DNA of 10,175 nucleotides, taken from positions 1 through 10,175 of the forward strand of contig JAAZCZ010000140.1 in the NCBI GenBank assembly GCA_012513005.1. Direction: 5' to 3'. Under the pieces are notes generated by a model. The model was not told the origin of the DNA, did not search any database, and saw only the letters and a program-made list of their open reading frames with translations. Of this stretch, positions 1-5,183 are shown piece after piece (the first letter of the stretch is position 1; every line of letters begins with the position of its first letter). This stretch comes from Oscillospiraceae bacterium. GTDB taxonomy: Bacteria > Bacillota > Clostridia > Oscillospirales > Oscillospiraceae. A program made the translations under genes and the position numbers.

Positions 1-11
1 ATTTCTGATGT

Positions 12-62
12 CCTCCCTTTGCTATTTTTCTTGTGCTGCTGACAGACCGCACTTGTATTATA
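12..62 (-). promoter_or_regulatory. -10 box and ribosome binding site for a gene starting left of the window
   Basis: The minus strand has a perfect TATAAT at 62-57 and AAAGGGAGG at 20-12. The last visible bases are AT at positions 2-1, so a G at the next base would give an ATG 9 bases after GGAGG. No good -35 hexamer is found 16-19 bases upstream of the -10 box, so the promoter may be weak or activator-dependent. The gene itself is not in the window. Confidence 0.45.
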
Positions 63-108
63 TTGCAAAGGGAGTGTTTATTTCTTCCTCATCGCTTAAG
101 CTCTTTTG

Positions 109-131
109 AACCACTGGCCTAGCCAGTGGTT
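109..131. repeat. 10-bp stem, 3-base loop hairpin
   Basis: Positions 109-118 pair perfectly with 122-131 around the loop CTA. On the plus strand the stem ends in TTTT, so it could terminate plus-strand transcription. On the minus strand there is no clear U tract. No plus-strand gene is visible upstream. A subterminal transposon hairpin, of the kind bound by IS200/IS605 TnpA, is the preferred reading. The sequence cannot settle it. Confidence 0.6.
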
Positions 132-143
132 TTGCATACAACA

Positions 144-179
144 AAAGCTCCGAGTGTAATCTAAAACACTCGGAGCTTT
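144..179 (-). terminator. Rho-independent terminator of the TRAP operon
   Basis: A perfect 14-bp stem (144-157 with 166-179, 8-base loop) lies 18 bases past the stop codon of the permease gene. On the minus strand the GC-rich stem core ends in TTTTGTTG. On the plus strand it is followed by TTTATATTTT, so it may work in both directions. It is the only strong terminator found downstream of the three-gene TRAP unit. Confidence 0.85.
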
Positions 180-197
180 ATATTTTAGCTATATTTT

Positions 198-2180
198 TCA
201 GCCGCCGATAACAGCTGCATCAGATTTTTGTTTTCTCGTCTGATATAAAATAATGAGTCCGATTATCGGAAAGCCTATAGCATCCGATACCAAGCCGGGT
301 ACGATTAGCAGCAGACCCGCTGCAATCGAAACAATTCTGAGGCTCCAGTGCAAATGCCCCTTCATATAGCCGTTAATACCCATTCCGACTCCCACCATGC
401 CGATGAATGAAGTTACAACAATTGCAATAACCTCGTACCAAACGGTGTCTACAAAAAGGAGTGCCGGGCTGTATGAGAATATATACGGCACAATAAAGGC
501 TGCGATTGCAAGCTTTGAGGCGTTAATTCCGGTTTTGAGCGGGTTTGACCCTGCTATTGCAGAGCCTGCGTAGGCAGCTAATGCCACAGGCGGGGTAATG
601 TCTGCTACTATGCCGAAATAAAGCACAAACATATGCGCCGATATCATGGGTATGCCCATCTTGATGAGTATTGGCGCGCAGGTTGTTGCCATGATTACAT
701 AGTTTGCCGTTGTGGGCACTCCCATGCCGAGAACTATGCAGGTCAGCATTGTGAGGAATAGTGCAAAAAACAGCTTGCCCTTTGCAGCGCCTACTATAAG
801 GGTAATGAGCGATATGCCAATGCCTGTTGTTGTTATAATACACGCCACCATACCGGCAGCGGCGCAGGCAATTCCGACTGTTAAGGTTGAGCGCGCTCCG
901 TTTTCCAGTGCGTCAAAGAACTTTTTTACATTGATTCTGGTGTCGCGGCTGAACATAGAAACAAACACAGCAGCAACTGTTCCGCCGATTGCAGCTAACG
1001 CCATTGTTGTGTTAACAAGCAAAACAACAAGGAGAATTAGGGGCAAAAGCAGGTAGCCTCTTTTTGCCATGAGCTTTAAGAAATTCGGCAGCTCGGATTT
1101 CGGCACACCTTTTAGTCCGTTTTTCTTAGCTTCTAAGTGGACAATAATAAATATGCCCGAAAAATATAAAAATGCCGGCAGTATAGCACGCAGGGCAATT
1201 GAGCCGTACGGCATGTTGGTGTACTCAACCATTAAAAACGCAGCTGCGCCCATAATAGGCGGCATTATCTGCCCGCCCGTTGAAGCTGCTGCCTCAACTG
1301 CTGCCGCAAACTCAGGCTTGTAGCCGCTTTTTTTCATAAGCGGTATTGTGACAGAGCCTGTTGTTACTGTGTTTCCGACTGACGAACCAGAGACCATTCC
1401 GCAGAGTGATGAGGCTATGACTGCAACCTTAGCAGGTCCGCCCACAGAGCCGCCCGCTATTGAATAGGCAAGGTCGATGAAAAACTGTGATATGCCTGTT
1501 TTTTCCAAAAATGCTCCGAAGATTACAAAAAGAACTATATAGTTAAGGCAGGCCCTGATGGGTATGCCTATTATTCCCTCAGTTGTGTAGAACAGGTTAT
1601 AAACAGTTAAGCGGAAAGATTTTTGTGTAAGACCGTAGATAATTATTGCCGATGCCACAATTACAATAGGCAGACCGACTGCCCTGCGGCAGGCTTCAAG
1701 CGTGACTAATATGCCGCAAACTCCGAGTGCCACCTGAAAAGGGCTAAGTGCAATTCCGACTTCCATAAGCTTTTCGAAATTAAACACAAAGTATGCGTAT
1801 GATATTCCGCCCAATATGCCAAGCACAATGTCATACCACGGTATATAGTTAATCTTATCCTGCATGCCCTTTTTTATGGGGAACATAATAAAGATTAAAA
1901 CTACAATAAGCCCCACAAAGCTCGCTCTTTCAAACCTTGTCTCTCCCGGATAGAACAGTAAAAACACTGAGTAGCAGGAAAAGAAAATCAGCATCCAGCG
2001 GACAACTATCCTCGGGATTCCCTTGTATTCTCTGATATTAGATTCGTTGTCATACTTCTGCATGACCTCTTTTATCTGTTCCTCCGTATCAGAGGTATCG
2101 GCAGCACCTGCTGTGTCCATTACAGCTGTCGGCTGTATGGATTCTGCATCTTCAATAAAGCTGTGCTTTTTTTCTTTCAT
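198..2180 (-). CDS. TRAP transporter fused permease, 4TM/12TM (TAXI type)
   Basis: This is the integral membrane subunit of a TAXI-type tripartite ATP-independent periplasmic (TRAP) transporter, moving a small organic acid or amino acid with an ion gradient. The small DctQ-like and large DctM-like subunits are fused in one chain of about 660 residues, as is usual for TAXI systems. A charged cytoplasmic tail (residues 1-55) is followed by membrane segments at about 60-78, 87-101, 117-134, 147-165 and 170-184. The DctM core carries GMVSGSSVGNTVTTGS (262-277), EAAASTGGQIMPP (297-309), LGMGVPTTANY (485-495) and DITPPVALAAYAGSAIAG (528-545), all typical of the family. Two ATGs are adjacent. The second (2178-2180) is preferred because it sits 6 bases after AGGGGG, whereas the first, at 2181-2183, sits only 3 bases after it. 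It is the third gene of the operon, 8-11 bases after the DUF1850 gene, depending on the start. The substrate cannot be read from the sequence. Confidence 0.96.
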   Translation of the reverse strand: MKEKKHSFIEDAESIQPTAVMDTAGAADTSDTEEQIKEVMQKYDNESNIREYKGIPRIVVRWMLIFFSCYSVFLLFYPGETRFERASFVGLIVVLIFIMFPIKKGMQDKINYIPWYDIVLGILGGISYAYFVFNFEKLMEVGIALSPFQVALGVCGILVTLEACRRAVGLPIVIVASAIIIYGLTQKSFRLTVYNLFYTTEGIIGIPIRACLNYIVLFVIFGAFLEKTGISQFFIDLAYSIAGGSVGGPAKVAVIASSLCGMVSGSSVGNTVTTGSVTIPLMKKSGYKPEFAAAVEAAASTGGQIMPPIMGAAAFLMVEYTNMPYGSIALRAILPAFLYFSGIFIIVHLEAKKNGLKGVPKSELPNFLKLMAKRGYLLLPLILLVVLLVNTTMALAAIGGTVAAVFVSMFSRDTRINVKKFFDALENGARSTLTVGIACAAAGMVACIITTTGIGISLITLIVGAAKGKLFFALFLTMLTCIVLGMGVPTTANYVIMATTCAPILIKMGIPMISAHMFVLYFGIVADITPPVALAAYAGSAIAGSNPLKTGINASKLAIAAFIVPYIFSYSPALLFVDTVWYEVIAIVVTSFIGMVGVGMGINGYMKGHLHWSLRIVSIAAGLLLIVPGLVSDAIGFPIIGLIILYQTRKQKSDAAVIGG

Positions 2181-2191
2181 CATCTGCCCCC

Positions 2192-2698
2192 TTAATTAAT
2201 ATTTGCAAGCCCAAACAAAACCTTAGTATTTTTTCCGCAAAGCTCTGTAAGGCTGTATTCTCTGCCGTCAATTTTGAGTATATGGTCATAAATAGTGCCT
2301 ATAAAATATGACAGTCTCTGCATTTCTGTGTGGATTTCACTCAGTATCATCTCGCCATTTTTCCCGAATGTGAGCTTCCACTCAGGCGGCAGCTCCTCTG
2401 CAACTCCCGCACCGAAGGAATAATAAATACAGCCCTCAAGATATATCTTGCCGTTTTCTATATGATATATTTCCTCAACATCTGTTTTATTTACAGAGTG
2501 CAAAAAGCGGATAGAAAACTGCTTATCCTCGCCAAAAGAAATGCGCTTAATAATCTCACCCGTTTTGCCGTTTTTGAGTATAAGCTCAGGGCTTTTGCCC
2601 GCCATAGGCTCAGTGAGACTAAGGAGTATTAAGGCAAAAACCGCAGTGGCAGCAAGCACCACTGCGGTCAGAATTCTTGATAGTGCAGCTTTGTGCAA
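2192..2698 (-). CDS. DUF1850 family protein, TRAP-associated
   Basis: This 168-residue protein has one N-terminal hydrophobic segment (about residues 8-28), either a membrane anchor or an uncleaved signal, and then a predicted extracytoplasmic beta-rich domain. The stretch RFLHSVNKTDVEEIY (64-78) matches the HSV-centred motif of DUF1850, a family of unknown function that is found between TAXI binding proteins and their fused permeases. That is exactly its position here. The start is inferred to be TTG: no ATG or GTG keeps the whole hydrophobic segment, and an in-frame TAG lies four codons upstream. The ribosome binding site is weak (AGG about 9 bases before), and the gene begins 4 bases after the preceding stop codon, so translational coupling is likely. 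The first 60 bases of the gene contain a terminator-like hairpin. A role in assembling or modulating the transporter is a guess from context. Confidence 0.85.
   Translation of the reverse strand: MHKAALSRILTAVVLAATAVFALILLSLTEPMAGKSPELILKNGKTGEIIKRISFGEDKQFSIRFLHSVNKTDVEEIYHIENGKIYLEGCIYYSFGAGVAEELPPEWKLTFGKNGEMILSEIHTEMQRLSYFIGTIYDHILKIDGREYSLTELCGKNTKVLFGLANIN
2636..2668 (-). terminator. Terminator-like hairpin inside the DUF1850 gene (possible attenuator)
   Basis: On the coding strand, ACCGCAGTGG (2668-2659) pairs perfectly with CCACTGCGGT (2649-2640) over a 9-base loop. TTTTT (2640-2636) follows at once. This has the form of a Rho-independent terminator, and it lies about 30 bases into the second gene of the operon, just after the binding-protein gene. 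It may lower expression of the two downstream membrane genes relative to the binding protein. Active translation of the gene would oppose it. Confidence 0.5.
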
Positions 2699-2702
2699 TA
2701 TA

Positions 2703-3653
2703 TCAGCCTACTTTTTTACCTATTTCATTGAAGTACTTAAGTGCGCCCGGATGGAACGGAACCGAAATTCCGGATATGGCAGTATCAGCATCAATCAGTG
2801 CGCCCTTTGCGTGCCCGTTTGTTATTTCTTCTTTGTTGTCAAACAGGCCTTTTAGGAAGTTATAGACAGTCTCCTCAGAGAGCTTATCGGATGCAATAAT
2901 AGTTGCCATAACTGCAACGGTTTTAATGTCTTCCTTGATGTTTGAATAGGTGCCTGCCGGAACTACTGCCTCTGTGTAGAAGCCGTATTGCTCCTTGAGC
3001 TTGGCTATGTGCTCGTCGTCTATTGTGAGAATATTAAAATCGTGTGTGGTTGAAAGCTCTGTTATTGCTGTTGTGGGTGCTCCCGCTACTATGAAGGCAG
3101 CGTCTATTGTGCCGTTTTTAATGGAGTCAACAGAATCTGCAAAGCTCTGATAGTTGATTGTGCAGTCTTCAAATTTTATGTCGTAAGCGCCGAGTATCTG
3201 CTCTGCGTTAAAGCGTGTGCCGGAATCAGCAACACCGACAGATACTACCTTGCCCTTTAGATCAGCAACAGATGTAATGTTCGTTTTAGCAACAATCTGC
3301 ACAGCCTCGGGATAGCAAGACATAACAGCGCCGAAGTTTGTTATTGGTGCCTTGAATAGTGATGTGCCGTTGTAGGCGTAATCCATAACGTCGTTCTGTA
3401 CTATGGCAAGCCCTGCTTGGTTAGTTTCAATCAGCTGCATATTTGCAAGAGATGCGCCGGTTGACTCGATTGTGAGGTTCATCTTGTCTTTTAGCTTTTC
3501 GTTGAGTACCTGGCTAATAACTCCGCAAAAACCGTAGTAGGTGCCGGAGGTTCCGCCCGTTGCGAAGCTGATTTTGCTGTCTGCCTTGGCGGCACATGCC
3601 GAAAGCCCCAAAATTAGCACAAGGCAAAGAAGTAGTGCTGTTAATCTTTTCAC
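2703..3653 (-). CDS. TAXI family TRAP transporter solute-binding lipoprotein
   Basis: This is the extracytoplasmic solute receptor of the TRAP system, expected to capture substrate and deliver it to the fused permease. The GTG start at 3653 is chosen because GGGAGG lies 8 bases upstream and the protein then begins with a classic signal peptide (MKRLTALLLCLVLILG). Starting 21 codons further upstream would bury it. The lipobox LSAC ends at Cys20, so the mature protein is probably lipid-anchored. The 316-residue length fits TAXI proteins. Family features include FATGGTSGTYYGF near residues 30-42 and SVGVADSGTRFNAEQIL near 137-153, matching the two glycine-rich ligand-contact regions of the family. 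It is the first gene of the operon. Known TAXI ligands include glutamate and other carboxylates, but the ligand here is unknown. Confidence 0.95.
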   Translation of the reverse strand: MKRLTALLLCLVLILGLSACAAKADSKISFATGGTSGTYYGFCGVISQVLNEKLKDKMNLTIESTGASLANMQLIETNQAGLAIVQNDVMDYAYNGTSLFKAPITNFGAVMSCYPEAVQIVAKTNITSVADLKGKVVSVGVADSGTRFNAEQILGAYDIKFEDCTINYQSFADSVDSIKNGTIDAAFIVAGAPTTAITELSTTHDFNILTIDDEHIAKLKEQYGFYTEAVVPAGTYSNIKEDIKTVAVMATIIASDKLSEETVYNFLKGLFDNKEEITNGHAKGALIDADTAISGISVPFHPGALKYFNEIGKKVG

Positions 3654-3677
3654 AATTTTTCCTCCCGTTATTAAATT

Positions 3678-3705
3678 AAGTTTGCATAATCCGCTATACA
3701 AACTT
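3678..3705 (-). promoter_or_regulatory. 5'-leader hairpin of the TRAP operon
   Basis: AAGTTTG (3705-3699 on the minus strand) pairs with CAAACTT (3684-3678) over a 14-base loop, between the predicted transcription start (near 3712) and the ribosome binding site. The stem leaves GGGAGG free. It is short, and could be mRNA-stabilising or chance. Confidence 0.3.
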
Positions 3706-3718
3706 GCAATCTTCAAGT

Positions 3719-3747
3719 ATTATATCCATTTTTTAGCGTTTTTGCAA
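3719..3747 (-). promoter_or_regulatory. Sigma-70-type promoter of the TRAP operon
   Basis: On the minus strand, TTGCAA (3747-3742) is separated by 17 bases from a perfect TATAAT (3724-3719). Transcription should start near 3712, leaving a leader of about 58 bases before the GTG start of the binding-protein gene. The upstream DNA is very A+T rich and could act as an UP element. A second TTGCAA lies 13 bases upstream (3760-3755) and a 12-bp palindrome, TTTATTAATAAA, at 3762-3773. Confidence 0.7.
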
Positions 3748-3831
3748 TAGATTTTTGCAACTTTATTAATAAATTATTCATTTTTGTTTATTTGGCGAAT
3801 AGAAAAATAAGCAAAATAATCACTTTTTTGC

Positions 3832-3867
3832 AATAATATTGAGTTTCTTTTTAAACTCAATATTATT
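3832..3867. repeat. Perfect 15-bp inverted repeat with 6-base loop
   Basis: Positions 3832-3846 (AATAATATTGAGTTT) pair perfectly with 3853-3867. Neither side is followed by a clean U tract, so it is not a standard terminator. It lies roughly 120-155 bases upstream of the predicted TRAP transcription start. It could be an operator, a cruciform-forming element or a mobile-element relic. Confidence 0.8.
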
Positions 3868-3922
3868 CTAATGCCTCAAATACGGAAAAATAATAATCTG
3901 ATATATTGAATATTTTGCGTTA

Positions 3923-4014
3923 CCGCAAATTTAACTGACAAAATGCCACAAATCTAACTGACAAAACACCACAAATTTAACTGATAAAATACCACAAATT
4001 TAACTGACAGTGGT
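3923..4014. repeat. Four 23-bp tandem repeats
   Basis: The unit is close to CCACAAATTTAACTGACAAA plus three variable bases, at 3923-3945, 3946-3968, 3969-3991 and 3992-4014. Copies differ at a few positions, and the last diverges at its end into CAGTGGT. There are no unique spacers, so this is not CRISPR. Multiple short tandem repeats ending in TG...CA (minus strand from 4009: TGTCAGTTAAATTT) recall the ends of IS21-family elements, but no istA/istB is present. An IS21 solo end is therefore only a possibility. Confidence 0.85.
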
Positions 4015-4019
4015 GTTTT
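3986..4019. terminator. Possible terminator downstream of the LysR gene
   Basis: AAAATACCAC (3986-3995) pairs with GTGGTGTTTT (4010-4019), including one G-T pair, over a 14-base loop. The same right arm is a perfect complement of AAAACACCAC (3963-3972) in the previous repeat, so alternative hairpins can form. It lies about 50 bases past the LysR stop codon. On the minus strand the T-rich part lies within the stem, so terminator strength is doubtful. The plus-strand side (TTTTGTTTTGTTTTG) is better, but no plus-strand gene ends here. Confidence 0.4.
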
Positions 4020-4070
4020 GTTTTGTTTTGAGGGCTAAATTAATAGTTATTATCGGGCTTAAATTCGGGC

Positions 4071-4958
4071 TTAATGCTTGCTTTTGTATCTCTCTTTGAC
4101 CCAAGCGGAGGTGCAGGTGGCAAAGCGCAGTGCGGCGGGACCTGCTTTGTCTCCCCGGGGCAGGCAAAGAGCAATAGTCCGAGATGAGGGCGGCACAAGC
4201 GGCAGGGCTGCCACTCTGTCTTTCCTGCCCTCTAAGAGCAGCTCCGGCATAATGCTTATTCCGAGACCATTTTCTACCATAGCTATAATCGCATAGTCGT
4301 CTTTGGTTGTGAATTTGATATTTGGGCTTATGCCGGCTGAGGAAAGTGCCCTTCTGGCATCGTGATCGGAGCTTTCCAAAAGGCCGATAAAGGGCTCATT
4401 TGCAGCCTCTGCAAGTGGGAACTTTGCCATTTTTGCATAGCGGTGCTCCTTTGGCAGTACTGCTAAAACCCTATCCTCGTGCAAAGCTATAACCTTGCCC
4501 CTAACACTTGCAGGCATTGTTATAAAGCCAATATCGGCAGACCCGTCTTCAAGCCAGCCCTCTACATCGTGGTAGTCTCCGTTTTTTAGAATAAGCTCGA
4601 CATTGGGGAACTTTGCCTCAAAGCTTTTTATTATCCCGGGCAGCCAGTGCACTGCCACGCTTGTGAAGGTAGCAATATTTATGCTGCCGCTCTCTGTGCC
4701 TCTGATTGATGAGGCTGCCTGCAAAAGCTCGTTTTGGCTTGTTATTATCCTTCTTATATAGGGCAGAAGCTGCTCACCCTCGGCAGTTAAGCGGGCGCCG
4801 CCCCTTGTTCTTATCATAAGACTAAAGCCAAGCTCCGATTCTAAGCCGTTTATCATATGCGAAACTCCGGACTGCGTTACTCCCAAAACCTCTGCTGCCT
4901 TGGTGAGACTCCCCAGCTCTGCCGTTTTAAGCAGTGCTTCGTACTTTGTTATGCTCAT
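4071..4958 (-). CDS. LysR family transcriptional regulator
   Basis: This is a 295-residue LysR-type regulator, the usual length for the family. Residues 1-60 form the winged helix-turn-helix, with the AAEVLGVTQSGVSHMINGLE pattern (about 21-40) followed by LTAEGEQLLPY (57-67). A linker helix and a two-lobed, periplasmic-binding-protein-like effector domain follow (about 90-290). ENGLGISIMPELLL (about 229-242) is the conserved late effector-domain motif. AGGAAG lies 8 bases before the ATG, which supports the start. The gene is divergent from the putP-like gene and lies upstream of the TRAP operon on the same strand. By the common LysR pattern it should regulate its divergent neighbour, itself, or both. 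The effector is unknown. Confidence 0.93.
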   Translation of the reverse strand: MSITKYEALLKTAELGSLTKAAEVLGVTQSGVSHMINGLESELGFSLMIRTRGGARLTAEGEQLLPYIRRIITSQNELLQAASSIRGTESGSINIATFTSVAVHWLPGIIKSFEAKFPNVELILKNGDYHDVEGWLEDGSADIGFITMPASVRGKVIALHEDRVLAVLPKEHRYAKMAKFPLAEAANEPFIGLLESSDHDARRALSSAGISPNIKFTTKDDYAIIAMVENGLGISIMPELLLEGRKDRVAALPLVPPSSRTIALCLPRGDKAGPAALRFATCTSAWVKERYKSKH

Positions 4959-4990
4959 ACATTACACTTCCTAATGTTATTATGAAAATT

Positions 4991-5005
4991 ATTAATGATA
5001 CTAAT
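4991..5005. promoter_or_regulatory. Candidate LysR box (T-N11-A)
   Basis: ATTAATGATACTAAT is an ATTA-N7-TAAT dyad with the T-N11-A spacing typical of LysR-family sites, in the gap between the divergent LysR and putP-like genes. The region is AT-rich, so a chance match is quite possible. It lies close to the LysR start, consistent with autoregulation. Confidence 0.35.
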
Positions 5006-5054
5006 CTAAGAGTAAAAATAACTGATATTTTTCTGTTTTTCTTTTGTTTATGCC

Positions 5055-5083
5055 TTGCTACATAGCTATATTAGAATTATAAT
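5055..5083 (+). promoter_or_regulatory. Sigma-70-type promoter of the putP-like gene
   Basis: TTGCTA (5055-5060) is separated by 17 bases from a perfect TATAAT (5078-5083). Transcription should start near 5090, giving a leader of about 94 bases. A dyad TTAG-N11-CTAA (5071-5089) overlaps the -10 box and could be a regulator site. No known riboswitch structure was recognised in the leader. Confidence 0.65.
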
Positions 5084-5183
5084 CCCTAACAATACATTTG
5101 TAAACTTCATTTATACATTAGTTTTTTTCATCTATCGTCTTTGAAGCGGCAAATGATTAGTTTCGGGGTAAAGGGGAATTCTT

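Larger units (their letters stand above)
1..131 (-). mobile_element. Candidate left end of an IS200/IS605-type insertion sequence (partial)
   Basis: No complete gene lies here. Read on the minus strand, the stretch opens with a compact hairpin (131-122 pairing with 118-109, 3-base loop). A TATAAT box follows at 62-57, then a strong GGGAGG ribosome binding site at 17-12, placed so that an ATG could begin exactly at the window edge (the last bases are AT). A 10-bp inverted repeat (74-65 and 22-13) lets upstream RNA mask that ribosome binding site. An end hairpin plus a masked ribosome binding site is the known arrangement at the left end of IS200, where it blocks expression from outside transcription. 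The transposase gene itself is outside the window, so the family call is inference. A plain gene leader is the alternative. Confidence 0.35.
3761..4070. other. AT-rich intergenic region upstream of the TRAP promoter
   Basis: No convincing gene is present. Besides the palindromes and 23-bp repeats listed separately, it holds a third TTTTTGCAA copy (3825-3833) and a short direct repeat, CGGGCTTAA, at 4054-4062 and 4066-4074. The second copy of that repeat overlaps the LysR stop codon. The stretch could combine the LysR 3' end, distal regulatory DNA for the TRAP operon and a mobile-element remnant. Confidence 0.6.

Noticed and set aside
2..109. Plus-strand open frame running in from the left edge and ending at TGA just before the hairpin
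   Set aside because: It is only about 35 codons long and its content looks like no recognised C-terminus. The opposite strand has a better explanation, with a TATAAT box and a strong ribosome binding site. A gene tail cannot be fully excluded without the sequence to the left.
712..1323. Plus-strand open frames opposite the TRAP permease
   Set aside because: They lie wholly within a gene with strong family motifs on the minus strand, lack plausible ribosome binding sites and have no recognisable domain. They are mirror frames.
3654..3716. N-terminal extension of the TAXI protein from an upstream ATG
   Set aside because: It would place 21 residues before a standard lipoprotein signal peptide, and the GTG at 3653 has its own strong ribosome binding site.
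3923..4014. CRISPR array
   Set aside because: The units are direct 23-bp tandem repeats with no unique spacers between them, and there are no cas genes.
5084..5183. Riboswitch or T-box in the putP-like leader
   Set aside because: The leader is about 94 bases, AT-rich, and shows no conserved riboswitch core or terminator/antiterminator pair that I can recognise.
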